DNA from: an uncultured Coriobacteriales bacterium
Lineage (GTDB): Bacteria > Actinomycetota > Coriobacteriia > Coriobacteriales > UMGS124
Reading direction: 5' to 3'
Length of the DNA: 22,858 bases
Assembly (NCBI GenBank): GCA_902464015.1
Contig: CABQHM010000051.1
Coordinates: forward strand, 1 to 22,858
The notes under the pieces were generated by a model, which saw only the letters and a list, made by a program, of their open reading frames with translations, made no database searches and was not told the origin of the DNA. Positions 15,808 to 22,858 of this stretch are shown in pieces (position 1 is the stretch's first letter; each line of letters opens with the position of its first letter). The translations under genes and the position numbers were made by a program.

Positions 15808-17004
15808 TTACGCCTCGGCGACCAGCTTGTCGGCGAGGGCGAGAGCGCTGGCAACGACGGCGTCCATGTCATAGTAGCGGTACTCGGCCAGACGGCCAAC
15901 GGCGTGGAAGTTGGCAACGTCGGCGACACGCTCCAGATAGGAGGCGTAGAGCGCCTTGTTCTGGGGCTCGAGAATGGCGTAGTAGGGCGTCTGGCCGCTT
16001 CCGGGCTCGTAGGCCTTGGAGTACTCGCGCAGGATGGTGGTCTTGCCGGGCACAACCTGGCCCGTCATGTGCTTGAACTCGGTGATGCGCGTGAAGTCCT
16101 CGCTCGTGGTGTAGTTGACCGTGCAGACGGGCTGGAACTCGTCGACAGGCAGGGTCTCGAAGTCGAGGTCGAGGGTGCGGTACGGCAGGGCGCCCAGGTC
16201 GAGGCCGAAGAGCTCGTCGAGCGGGCCAGTGTAGACGACCTGGCCTTCATAAGGCTTCTCACCCGCCATGATCTTGCCGTCCTCGACACGCACGACGTCG
16301 CGCGCGTCGACGTCGAGGAAGACGTCGATGTTGGCATGGTCGAGCATGTGGTCGAACAGGTCGGTGTAGCCCTTGGCAGGCATGCCCTGGTGAGGAGACT
16401 GGAAGTAGCGGTCGTCATCGCCCACAAGCACGGGGACGCGGCCGGTGACCGAGGGGTCCACCTGGTCGGGCGTCTGGCCCCACTGCTTCATCGTGTAGTG
16501 GAGGAACACGTTCTCGAAGACGTAGTCGGCGACCTCCTCGAGCTCGGGGTCGTCCTGGGCGCGCAGCTCGAGGATCGGCACCTTGCGGTCGAGGCCGAAC
16601 TTCTCGACGAGCTTGGCAAACAGGGCCTCGCCGCGCTCGGGGCCGAACGCCATCTTGAGCGAGGTGTGGTTGAAGGGAACCGGCATGAGCGTGCCGTGGA
16701 TGTTGGCAAGCACGCGATGCTGGTAGTTGGTGAAGTCGGTGAAGCGCGACAGGTACTCGTGGACGCGCTCGTCATAGGTGTGGTAGATGTGCGGGCCGTA
16801 CAGGTGGATGAGCACCCCGGCCTCGTCGAGGCAGTCGTAGGCGTTGCCCGCAATGTGCGAACGGCGCTCGAGGACGCAGACCTTCTTGCCTGCACGCTCC
16901 GCCAGCTCGCGCGCGACGACAGAGCCGGCATAACCGGCACCGACGACGAGGGCGTCGTAATCGGCAACGTCGAACGCCTGGGGAAGACCATGGACAACGG
17001 GCAT
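15808..17004 (-). CDS. glf: UDP-galactopyranose mutase
   Basis: A reduced-FAD enzyme that converts UDP-galactopyranose to UDP-galactofuranose for cell-surface glycans. The 398 residues match bacterial enzymes. The FAD fold opens with DALVVGAGYAGSVVARELAE (17-36), then ERRSHIAGNAYD (46-57) and HLYGPHIYHT (67-76), all diagnostic. MKQWG (172-176) and RYFQSPHQGMPAKGYTDLF (199-217) match the substrate-site region, and the closing GRLAEYRYYDMD (370-381) is typical. ATG at 17004 has AGGAG 6 nt upstream; a much longer frame exists but lacks support. It leads a two-gene unit with the GT2 gene and diverges from pta across 176 nt, in which no promoter could be placed firmly. Confidence 0.96.
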   Translation of the reverse strand: MPVVHGLPQAFDVADYDALVVGAGYAGSVVARELAERAGKKVCVLERRSHIAGNAYDCLDEAGVLIHLYGPHIYHTYDERVHEYLSRFTDFTNYQHRVLANIHGTLMPVPFNHTSLKMAFGPERGEALFAKLVEKFGLDRKVPILELRAQDDPELEEVADYVFENVFLHYTMKQWGQTPDQVDPSVTGRVPVLVGDDDRYFQSPHQGMPAKGYTDLFDHMLDHANIDVFLDVDARDVVRVEDGKIMAGEKPYEGQVVYTGPLDELFGLDLGALPYRTLDLDFETLPVDEFQPVCTVNYTTSEDFTRITEFKHMTGQVVPGKTTILREYSKAYEPGSGQTPYYAILEPQNKALYASYLERVADVANFHAVGRLAEYRYYDMDAVVASALALADKLVAEA

Positions 17005-17180
17005 GTGCGCTCCTTTGCAAATGTGATGGACACGCCCGCGCCGCAAACCACTTGCCAGCGCGAGAATGCCCAACAGACGAAAACAGGCATTTGGTTGCAA
17101 TCTTAGCATGATAGAGTGGGATGGCGTTGCTTTGGGCACATATGCCCCCGTAAGTCCATGCCACACATAAGGAGCCCTCA

Positions 17181-18173
17181 GTGAGCAAATTCGTAGACAG
17201 CCTGGTAAGCGCTGCAAAGACCAACCCCCAACGCATCGTTTTGCCCGAGGGCAACGATCCGCGCACCCTGGAAGCGGCAGCCCAAATTGCCGCAGAGGGC
17301 ATCGCCCGCCCCATCGTGCTGGGCGACCCCAACGAGATCTGCATCCCCGGCGTCACCGTGATCGACCACCGCACCTCCCCCGAGCGCGAGCGCTACGCCC
17401 GCGCCCTGGCCGAGCTTCGCGCCAAGAAGGGCATGACCTTCGAGGCCGCATGCGCCGCGCTTGACGACGAGCTCTACTTCGGCGTCATGATGGTCAAGCT
17501 GGGCGACGCCGACGGTATGGTGTCGGGCGCCTGCCACTCCACCGGCGACGTGCTCAGGCCGGCGTTACAGATTCTCAAGTGCGCCCCGGGCGTGTCGCTC
17601 GTATCCTCGTTCTTTGAGATTTCCCTGCCCAACTGCCCCTATGGCGAGAACGGCACCTTCTTCTTCGCCGACTGCGCCCTCAACACCTACCCCAGCGCCG
17701 ACGAGCTCGCTCAGATCGCCGTTCAGACGGCACGCAGCTGGGCGACGTTCATGCAGACGACCCCGCGCGTGGCGATGCTGTCGTTCTCGAGCAAGGGCAG
17801 CGCCGTCAACGACCACACCGCGCTCGTCGCCCAAGCAACCGCCAAGGCCCGCGAGCTCGCCCCCGACCTGGAGATCGACGGCGAGCTGCAGTTCGACGCC
17901 GCGGTAGTTCCCAGCGTCGCGGCCTCCAAGGCAAAGGACTCCACGGTTGCCGGCAAGGCCAACGTGCTTGTCTTCCCCAACCTCGACGCCGGCAACATCG
18001 GCTACAAGATCGCCCAGCGTCTGGGCGGCGCCGAGGCAATCGGACCCGTGCTGCAGGGCATCGCCGCCCCGGTGAACGACCTGTCGCGCGGCTGCTCGTC
18101 TTCCGACATCGTCGGCATGGTCGCCGTCACCGCCGTTCAGGCTCAGCGCCTGCACCAGGCACGCGCCGAGTAG
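17181..18173 (+). CDS. pta: Phosphate acetyltransferase
   Basis: Converts acetyl-CoA and phosphate to acetyl phosphate and CoA, the first step of acetate fermentation. The 330 residues are the short form (PTA/PTB domain only, no N-terminal DRTGG/CobB regulatory part). Motifs include IVLPEGNDPRTLEAA (19-33), LGDADGMVSGA (107-117), SFSSKGSA (201-208), DGELQFDAA (233-241), VFPNLDAGNIGYK (264-276) and PVNDLSRGCSSSD (297-309). It starts at GTG with AAGGAG 6 nt upstream, which decides the start. A possible promoter (TTTGGT, 16 nt, TAGAGT near 17090-17117) is weak. Its partner ackA lies downstream on the opposite strand. Confidence 0.96.
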   Translation: MSKFVDSLVSAAKTNPQRIVLPEGNDPRTLEAAAQIAAEGIARPIVLGDPNEICIPGVTVIDHRTSPERERYARALAELRAKKGMTFEAACAALDDELYFGVMMVKLGDADGMVSGACHSTGDVLRPALQILKCAPGVSLVSSFFEISLPNCPYGENGTFFFADCALNTYPSADELAQIAVQTARSWATFMQTTPRVAMLSFSSKGSAVNDHTALVAQATAKARELAPDLEIDGELQFDAAVVPSVAASKAKDSTVAGKANVLVFPNLDAGNIGYKIAQRLGGAEAIGPVLQGIAAPVNDLSRGCSSSDIVGMVAVTAVQAQRLHQARAE

Positions 18174-18215
18174 CCCCGAGCGGCCCGGTTCCCTCTCGCA
18201 TCGCCCATGCACAAA

Positions 18216-18266
18216 GGGGCGGCTCGCCTTCCGTCGCATCGGAAGCGAGCCGCCCCTCTTCGTTTC
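18216..18266 (+). terminator. Rho-independent terminator of pta
   Basis: GGGGCGGCTCGC(C)TTCCG pairs with CGGAAGCGAGCCGCCCC (17 bp, one bulged C, loop of about 6 nt), followed by TCTTCGTTTCT on the plus strand. Confidence 0.88.
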
Positions 18267-18278
18267 TCTGAAACGCCG

Positions 18279-18308
18279 AAAAAAGCCGGCGCCCTGAGGA
18301 CGCCGGCT
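18279..18308 (-). terminator. Rho-independent terminator of ackA
   Basis: AGCCGGCG and CGCCGGCT form a perfect 8-bp stem with a 9-nt loop; on the minus strand it is followed by an unbroken run of six Ts. It lies 17 nt beyond the ackA stop and just inside the pta terminator. Confidence 0.9.
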
Positions 18309-18325
18309 GGTTGTAGGCACTATGG

Positions 18326-19507
18326 CTATCCGAGGATGCGCTTCACGTCGAGCGCGATCATGTACTCCTCGTCGGCCGGAATGACGAGGACGTTGACGCC
18401 GGCGCCTTCGGGAGAGATGCGCCACGGCGTCTTGTGGCGCTGCGCGTTGAGCTCGGAATCGACCGCAATGCCGAGCCCCTCAAGCCCCTCGACGACCTTG
18501 CTGCGGATAACCGGCGAGTTCTGCCCGGCACCGGCCGTAAAGACGACCGTGTCGACACCGCCCATGGCGGCAATCATGGCACCAAGATACTTCTTCGCCG
18601 AGTAGCAGAACATGTCAAGGGCAAGCTGAGCGCGGTCGTTGCCTGCCTCAGCGGCTTCGGTGATGTCGCGGATGTCATTGGTGAAGCCTGTGATGGCAAG
18701 AAGACCCGACTTCTTGTTCATGATGGTGTCGACCTCGCGAGCCGTGAGGTCGGAGTTCTCAAGGATGAACGTGACGGCCGCAGGGTCGATGGAGCCGCAG
18801 CGCGTGCCCATGATGAGGCCGTCGAGCGGCGTGAAGCCCATTGTGGTATCGATCACGTGGCCATCGCGCACGGCACATAGCGAGGAGCCGTTGCCCAAAT
18901 GGCAGCTGACGAGCTTGCCGGCATCCCCTCCCAAAAACTCATTTGCCGTGCGAGAGACATAGCGGTGGTTGATGCCGTGGAATCCGTACTTGCGCAGCTT
19001 GAACTTGTCGCACAGCTCGTCGGGCAATGGATAGCGGTACGCGACCTCGGGAATGGTTGCGTGAAACGACGTGTCGAACGACACGACATTGGGCACGTCG
19101 GGCAAGACTTCCCTGCAGGCGACGATGACCGACGCAGCCGCGTAGTTGTGCAGAGGCGCAAGCGGGGCGATTTCCTCAATCTTTTTGAGCACCTCGTCGT
19201 CGACCAGGCACGAGTCGTCAAAATAGGTGCCACCGTGCACGATGCGATGGCCGAAGGCGTCGATGTGGTGCCCCTCCATGAGGGCGGTGTTCTGCAGCAC
19301 GGTACCCAGCACGAGCGTGATTGCGGTACGGTGGTTGGGAATGGGCAGAGATAGGCATGTCTCGCGGCCCGCGAACTCGCTCGTGAACGTGGACTCGCCC
19401 AAGCCGATACGCTCGCAGGCGCCCTTGGCGAGCACTTCGCGCGATTCGACGTTGAGGAGCTGATATTTCAAAGAAGAGCTGCCGGCGTTCACGACCAGGA
19501 CGTCCAT
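18326..19507 (-). CDS. ackA: Acetate kinase
   Basis: Transfers phosphate from acetyl phosphate to ADP, making acetate and ATP; with Pta it provides substrate-level phosphorylation. The 393 residues are the usual length. Active-site positions are recognisable: N7 in VVNAGSSSLKY, R88 in HRIVHGG, H120 in APLHNY, D145 in SFDTSFH, H177 in YGFHGINHRYVS, HLGNGSSL (203-210), R236 in GTRCGSIDP, and E380/E381 near the end. Some family boxes vary: LHNY where LHNP is common, TRCGSIDP for TRSGDIDP, and TAGAGQNS for TAGIGENS. None of the changes removes a catalytic residue. ATG at 19507 has GGAGG a short 4 nt upstream; the frame extends 16 codons further without similarity. It is convergent with pta. Confidence 0.96.
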   Translation of the reverse strand: MDVLVVNAGSSSLKYQLLNVESREVLAKGACERIGLGESTFTSEFAGRETCLSLPIPNHRTAITLVLGTVLQNTALMEGHHIDAFGHRIVHGGTYFDDSCLVDDEVLKKIEEIAPLAPLHNYAAASVIVACREVLPDVPNVVSFDTSFHATIPEVAYRYPLPDELCDKFKLRKYGFHGINHRYVSRTANEFLGGDAGKLVSCHLGNGSSLCAVRDGHVIDTTMGFTPLDGLIMGTRCGSIDPAAVTFILENSDLTAREVDTIMNKKSGLLAITGFTNDIRDITEAAEAGNDRAQLALDMFCYSAKKYLGAMIAAMGGVDTVVFTAGAGQNSPVIRSKVVEGLEGLGIAVDSELNAQRHKTPWRISPEGAGVNVLVIPADEEYMIALDVKRILG

Positions 19508-19816
19508 GGACCCTCCACCAAACGAAAATGCCCGGCACGAACACGCACCAGGCATGGGAACACAGCGAGTTACTGGATAAATTGTACGAAAGCCACCGAC
19601 AGCACACGGTCAAAAGGCCGAACCATCGACGCACGGCGCCGAAACGGCGGCAGCGGGAGGTATTCGGTGACGAAGCCGTGACGATGCCCGGCGAACGGCG
19701 AAACATGCGTGTGCACGAGTGGAAAACACGTCGCAACCATGCTGAAAGAGGTGCCGCCAACGGCTGATATCCCGACGCAAGCGGCAATTAGATAAGCATG
19801 GACGCCTCAAGACGCA
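19508..19816. other. Intergenic region between xseB and ackA
   Basis: 309 nt without a supported gene. The ackA-proximal third holds a candidate ackA promoter. The remainder (about 19615-19816) shows no recognisable RNA gene, repeat or strong terminator for xseB; only short 4-5 bp inverted repeats are seen. Small frames here on both strands have no Shine-Dalgarno or recognisable protein features. Confidence 0.45.
19581..19613 (-). promoter_or_regulatory. Candidate ackA promoter
   Basis: On the minus strand TTGACC (19613-19608) and TACAAT (19586-19581) resemble -35 and -10 boxes, about 74 nt before the ackA start. The 21-nt spacer is too long for a standard sigma-70 promoter, so only the TACAAT may be real. 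Low confidence. Confidence 0.28.
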
Positions 19817-20062
19817 CTAGCTGAGCGTCGTGTCCCTCTCGTCGGTGTCAACCTCAATCTGACCCATGAGGGCGCTCACCTGCTGCTCGGCATCAGCCAA
19901 GCGCGCACGCAGCGAGGCAAGGAGCTCGACACCGCGCTTGTAGAGCTCCAGGGACTCCTCGAGCTCGAGCTGGTTGGACTCAAGGGCACGCACGACCTGC
20001 TCAAGCTCGGCGGTCGCCTCGCGGTACGTCATCGTCGCGACGTCCTTCATCTGCTGCGTCAT
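19817..20062 (-). CDS. xseB: Exonuclease VII small subunit
   Basis: Helical partner of XseA; exonuclease VII degrades single-stranded DNA to oligonucleotides from both ends. The 81-residue product has the family core YREATAELEQVVRALESN (13-30) followed by LELEESLELYKRGVELLAS (32-50), two helices that form the small-subunit coiled coil, and an acidic tail. The ATG overlaps the xseA TAA by one base (TAATG), with GAGAGGA about 7 nt upstream inside xseA, so the subunits are translationally coupled. A longer frame of 95 codons exists but the overlap start fits both signal and family. Confidence 0.93.
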   Translation of the reverse strand: MTQQMKDVATMTYREATAELEQVVRALESNQLELEESLELYKRGVELLASLRARLADAEQQVSALMGQIEVDTDERDTTLS

Positions 20063-21441
20063 TAGTCGTTCCTCTCGATAGGTTGAACTGAATCGACCGT
20101 GCATCCAAGTGCGCCATCAGACACGCGCACCTCAACTACCTGGCCCGGTACCACCTGACCTACGCTCGACACGACCTTGCCCTGGGCGTCGCACGTCATG
20201 GAGTAACCGCGCGCGATAACCGCAAGCGGCGAGAGCGCATGGAGACGGCCCGCCCCCACCGCAAGGTCGCGCTCCCAAGACCCGAGCAGGGTATGGCCCG
20301 CATGGACCAGGCGCGTCTGCTCGTCAGCAAGCGTACGGGACACCCGCTCGAGTCGAATCGGCATGACGGCGGCCAGACGAGCGGCCTGGTCGGCCAGGGC
20401 GCTGCGCGAGCGCTCCACACCGGCGGGCAGCGCCGCGGTAAGGCGGTCCTGCGCCAGGTCGAGCTCGCGCAGCGGCGTCTCCACGATGGTGCGCATCGGG
20501 TCGGACAGGCACGGGCGGGCCGCCATGAGGTCGAGCGTGCGGCCGCGGTCCACGAGGCTGCGGTGCAGGGCGTTTGCCAATCGTCTGGCAATGGCGTCAA
20601 ACCCGGCGCTGAGCTCGGCGATATCGGGCGCAACCGACTCGGCAGCCGCCGTGGGCGTCGAGCAACGCCTGGCACTCACCATATCGCAAATCGTCGTGTC
20701 GGGCTCGTGCCCGATGCCCGTGACAACCGGCACGGTGCACGCCGCCACGGCACGGGCAAGGCCCTCGTCGTTGAAGGGCATGAGGTCCTCGTAGGAGCCG
20801 CCTCCGCGCACGAGCAGAATGGCATCAGGGCGGGCCTGCTCGGCGGCATGCAGGGCGCGCACCATAAGGGCCGCAGCACCTGCGCCCTCCACCTGCACGG
20901 GACAAAACTGCAGGCGAACAAGGGGGTTTCGGCGGCGAAGCGTGCGTGCGACGTCGTCTTTCACCTTGCCGTGAGGCGAGGTGACCACGACGATGCGCTC
21001 GCAAAAAGCGGGGACCTGGGGCTTGCGGGCGGGGTCCATGAGGCCCTCGGCGTCGAGTCTGCGCGCCAGGCGGGCCACACGGGCGCGCAAATCGCCCTCG
21101 CCTGCCTCCTCGAGCTTGAAGATCTCAAACTGCATGCGCCCCTTTGCGGGATAGACCGAGAAGCGGCCCGTCAAGCGCACCTTGAGGCCGGGATGAAGGC
21201 GCACCTCCCCTGCCATGTAGCGCGTGCGCCACATCATGCAGTCCATGGTGGAGGAGCCGTCGGACACCGGGAAGTACACGGCCTTGTAGCCGGGACTGTC
21301 CTTGAACTGCGAGACTTCGCCTTCGACAACGAGCGTCATACCCTCAAGCTGAGCCTTTGCACGCCCCAGTGCCTCCGAGACGCTGAGAGATGCTGGAGCA
21401 CTCTGCTCAGGCTCCTGCGTTGCCGTCAACTGCCAGGCCAT
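20062..21441 (-). CDS. xseA: Exonuclease VII large subunit
   Basis: Catalytic subunit of exonuclease VII, a metal-independent ssDNA exonuclease. The 459 residues show an N-terminal OB fold for ssDNA (about 18-115), the catalytic domain with ERIVVVTSPHGKVKDDV (148-164), VRGGGSYEDLMPFNDE (211-226) and GIGHEPDTTICDMVSARR (242-259), a long helical region (about 270-390) that binds XseB, and a C-terminal segment SPLAVIARGYSM. All are family signatures. ATG has GGAGG 6 nt upstream. It follows rnd by 16 nt and overlaps xseB, giving a nuclease operon rnd-xseA-xseB. Confidence 0.96.
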   Translation of the reverse strand: MAWQLTATQEPEQSAPASLSVSEALGRAKAQLEGMTLVVEGEVSQFKDSPGYKAVYFPVSDGSSTMDCMMWRTRYMAGEVRLHPGLKVRLTGRFSVYPAKGRMQFEIFKLEEAGEGDLRARVARLARRLDAEGLMDPARKPQVPAFCERIVVVTSPHGKVKDDVARTLRRRNPLVRLQFCPVQVEGAGAAALMVRALHAAEQARPDAILLVRGGGSYEDLMPFNDEGLARAVAACTVPVVTGIGHEPDTTICDMVSARRCSTPTAAAESVAPDIAELSAGFDAIARRLANALHRSLVDRGRTLDLMAARPCLSDPMRTIVETPLRELDLAQDRLTAALPAGVERSRSALADQAARLAAVMPIRLERVSRTLADEQTRLVHAGHTLLGSWERDLAVGAGRLHALSPLAVIARGYSMTCDAQGKVVSSVGQVVPGQVVEVRVSDGALGCTVDSVQPIERND

Positions 21442-21457
21442 CCGCTACCTCCGTTCC

Positions 21458-22618
21458 CTACAGCAGCTCGATCTTGCCGTCGACAACCGTAAGGCCGATT
21501 TGGCCCTCAAGCAGGGCGTCCAGGTGAGATCCAAGCAGCTCGTGGCGCCAGCCGCGCGACAGCGGCGAAGACGCCCTGTGCTCGAAATAGTCGATGAGCT
21601 CGTCGCGCGAGGCCAGAATCGACGAGGCGATGTGCTCGCGGTCGGCCACCATGCGCGTGAGCGCGTACATGAGGTCGCAAACGCACTCGCTCTCCAGGCT
21701 CGGCTTGCTGCGATGGGGCGTGTCGGGGTAGAGCTCGGGCGGGCACGCGACGCCGGCGCGCACGGCCGCAAGCACCTCGGCGCGGTCCTGGGCAGACAGG
21801 TCCGCCCCTCCCCTGATGCGCATGAGCGCGGCGTCGGTGCTTGGCATGCGCTTGGCGATCTCGGCGAGAAGCTCGTCGCCCATCACCCACCTGCGGGGCT
21901 TGTCGATCTTTGCCGCGAGGTTCTCGCGCCAAGCGGCAACCTCGCGCGCCACGCTCATCTGGCGACGCGACAGCGAGCCCACGCGCTTGACCTTGCGGTA
22001 GGCCTCGCGCGGGTCGTGGCGATAGCTCTGCGGGTCGCAGGCGTGGGCGAAGTCGTCTTCCAGCCATGCGGTGCGGCCGAGCTCCTCGAGGCGGGCGCGC
22101 ATCGTGCGCCAGATGCCGGGCAGGTAGCGCACGTCGTCGAGGGCGTAGGCAATCTGCTTGGCATCGAGGGGGCGGGCCGACCAGTCGGTCAGGGACTCGG
22201 CCTTGGGCAGGTGCACGTGGCAGAAGTCCTCAACAAGGGCGCCGTAGCCGATCTGATAGCGGTCGGAGATGAACGAGGCAGCCATCTGCGTGTCGAAGAT
22301 GGGGCCGGGAAGGGTGCCGCACCATTCCTGAAGCACTTCCATGTCCTGCGAACAGGCATGGAGGACCTTAGTGATGGCAGGATCCTTGAAAAGAGCCACC
22401 AGGGGCTCCACATCATGCACGCAGAAGGGGTCGACCGCTACCTGCTCGTCGTCGGTGCCAAGCTGCACGAGGCACAGACGCGCCCGATAGGTCTTCTCGC
22501 GCAGGAACTCGGTGTCGATGGCCAAGACCTCGCTGCCCTGGGCGCGGGCGCAAAAATCGCGGAGCTGCTCGTCGGTGGTGATAAGCACTGCCTGTGTCTC
22601 CCTGTCTTCCTCATACAT
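21458..22618 (-). CDS. rnd: Ribonuclease D (DEDD 3'-5' exoribonuclease with HRDC domain)
   Basis: Trims 3' ends of tRNA and other stable RNAs. In the 386-residue reading the DEDDy motifs are D35 and E37 in AIDTEF, D92 in ACSQDME, and Y158/D162 in YALDDVRYL. An HRDC domain follows (about 212-290, with VMGDELLAEIAKRMP at 245-259), then a C-terminal region usual in actinobacterial members. The start is uncertain: ATG at 22618 has no visible Shine-Dalgarno, whereas GTG at 22588 has AGGGAG 9 nt upstream and opens VLITTDEQL, close to where E. coli RNase D begins. I give the longer form. It lies 31 nt after a tRNA terminator, so it may be expressed by read-through from the tRNA-Val genes. Confidence 0.93.
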   Translation of the reverse strand: MYEEDRETQAVLITTDEQLRDFCARAQGSEVLAIDTEFLREKTYRARLCLVQLGTDDEQVAVDPFCVHDVEPLVALFKDPAITKVLHACSQDMEVLQEWCGTLPGPIFDTQMAASFISDRYQIGYGALVEDFCHVHLPKAESLTDWSARPLDAKQIAYALDDVRYLPGIWRTMRARLEELGRTAWLEDDFAHACDPQSYRHDPREAYRKVKRVGSLSRRQMSVAREVAAWRENLAAKIDKPRRWVMGDELLAEIAKRMPSTDAALMRIRGGADLSAQDRAEVLAAVRAGVACPPELYPDTPHRSKPSLESECVCDLMYALTRMVADREHIASSILASRDELIDYFEHRASSPLSRGWRHELLGSHLDALLEGQIGLTVVDGKIELL

Positions 22619-22649
22619 GTGCGTGCGTGGACAAACTTGGGACCAAACG

Positions 22650-22683
22650 AAAAAGGTCGGTCGGGTTTCCCCGGCCGACCTTT
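22650..22683 (-). terminator. Rho-independent terminator downstream of the tRNA-Val genes
   Basis: AAAGGTCGGCCGGG pairs with CCCGACCGACCTTT on the minus strand (14 positions, one G-T wobble, 4-nt loop) and ends in TTTTT. It starts 9 nt after the tRNA CCA end and precedes rnd. Confidence 0.9.
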
Positions 22684-22692
22684 GTCTCACAA

Positions 22693-22767
22693 TGGTGGGC
22701 GTTACAAGATTTGAACTTGTGACCTCTTCCGTGTCAGGGAAGCGCTCTCCCCCTGAGCTAAACGCCC
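22693..22767 (-). tRNA. tRNA-Val (anticodon GAC)
   Basis: 75 nt including encoded CCA. The cloverleaf folds fully: acceptor GGGCGTT/AACGCCC (one G-T-free 7-bp stem), D arm GCTC/GAGC, anticodon stem CTTCC/GGAAG with loop CTGACAC (anticodon GAC, reading GTC and GTT), 5-nt variable loop, T stem ACAAG/CTTGT with loop TTCAAAT. It is the second of two tandem copies on this strand. Confidence 0.95.
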
Positions 22768-22805
22768 GTATGGTTTTCCGCAACAAGTGCGGGAGGGATA
22801 TCGAA

Positions 22806-22858
22806 TGGTGGGCGTTACAAGATTTGAACTTGTGACCTCTTCCGTGTCAGGGAAGCGC
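22806..22858 (-). tRNA. tRNA-Val (anticodon GAC), second copy, 5' end beyond the window
   Basis: The visible 53 nt (from CCA back through the anticodon arm to part of the D arm) are identical to the neighbouring tRNA-Val(GAC). The copies are separated by 38 nt, which differ from the 9 nt plus terminator after the other copy, so only the tRNA itself is duplicated as far as can be seen. Confidence 0.9.

Noticed and set aside
15904..17106. A 400-codon plus-strand frame opposite glf
   Set aside because: Antisense shadow of a gene with clear UDP-galactopyranose mutase motifs; its composition is typical of reversed GC-rich coding sequence.
17005..17217. 71-residue N-terminal extension of glf
   Set aside because: The FAD-binding fold begins just after the ATG at 17004, which has AGGAG at 6 nt; the extension crosses the promoter region and overlaps pta.
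19528..19767. 79-codon plus-strand frame in the ackA-xseB gap
   Set aside because: Basic, low-complexity product, no Shine-Dalgarno, and it overlaps the likely ackA promoter.
22619..22786. N-terminal extension of RNase D through the terminator and tRNA
   Set aside because: These codons translate the tRNA-Val and its terminator; the resulting residues are not RNase D.

Overview
This 22.9 kb window is GC-rich, densely packed bacterial chromosome. Gene content and protein style point to a high-GC Gram-positive of the class Coriobacteriia (Collinsella/Olsenella/Atopobium relatives). The reasons are a rod-shape mreBCD-PBP2 cluster in an actinobacterial-type genome, fermentative pta and ackA, a short Ppx next to Ppk1, and frequent GTG/TTG starts with strong Shine-Dalgarno sequences. 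The assignment comes from recall of such genomes, not from a search. No phage, transposase, CRISPR or plasmid gene is visible; this is mostly housekeeping chromosome.

Layout: (1) Positions 1-5164, minus strand: ndk, a hairpin terminator, then mreB-mreC-mreD-mrdA (elongasome: cytoskeletal filament, scaffold and transpeptidase), with a further gene starting at the window edge and overlapping the mrdA stop. (2) 5237-8857, minus strand: a membrane-anchored TPR protein, a membrane-anchored zinc-ribbon protein with a helical outer domain, and an exported N-acetylmuramoyl-L-alanine amidase with Tat-like and lipoprotein-like features. With region 1 this makes about 8.8 kb of same-strand genes that are largely envelope-related. 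(3) 9136-14629, plus strand: ppx-ppk1 (polyphosphate turnover), a strongly folded spacer, a TrmA/RlmD-family RNA m5U methyltransferase, and maf (nucleotide pyrophosphatase). A near-perfect bidirectional terminator follows. (4) 14732-17004, minus strand: glf (UDP-galactopyranose mutase) followed by a GT2 glycosyltransferase, suggesting a galactofuranose-containing surface glycan. (5) 17181-19507: pta (plus) and ackA (minus) converge on two back-to-back terminators; together they convert acetyl-CoA to acetate and ATP. (6) 19817-22858, minus strand: two identical tRNA-Val(GAC) genes (one cut by the window edge), a terminator, then rnd-xseA-xseB (RNase D and exonuclease VII).

Several starts were moved inward from the longest possible reading frame because a good Shine-Dalgarno sequence or family alignment decides them. 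Three of these are TTG starts (mrdA, the TPR gene, the amidase). I do not see a clearly new multi-gene system. The best candidates for follow-up are the roughly 94-nt folded element between ppk1 and the methyltransferase gene, the unrecognised TPR/zinc-ribbon membrane pair, the two-membrane-segment PBP2, and the long charged tail with a basic-hydrophobic end on Ppk1.
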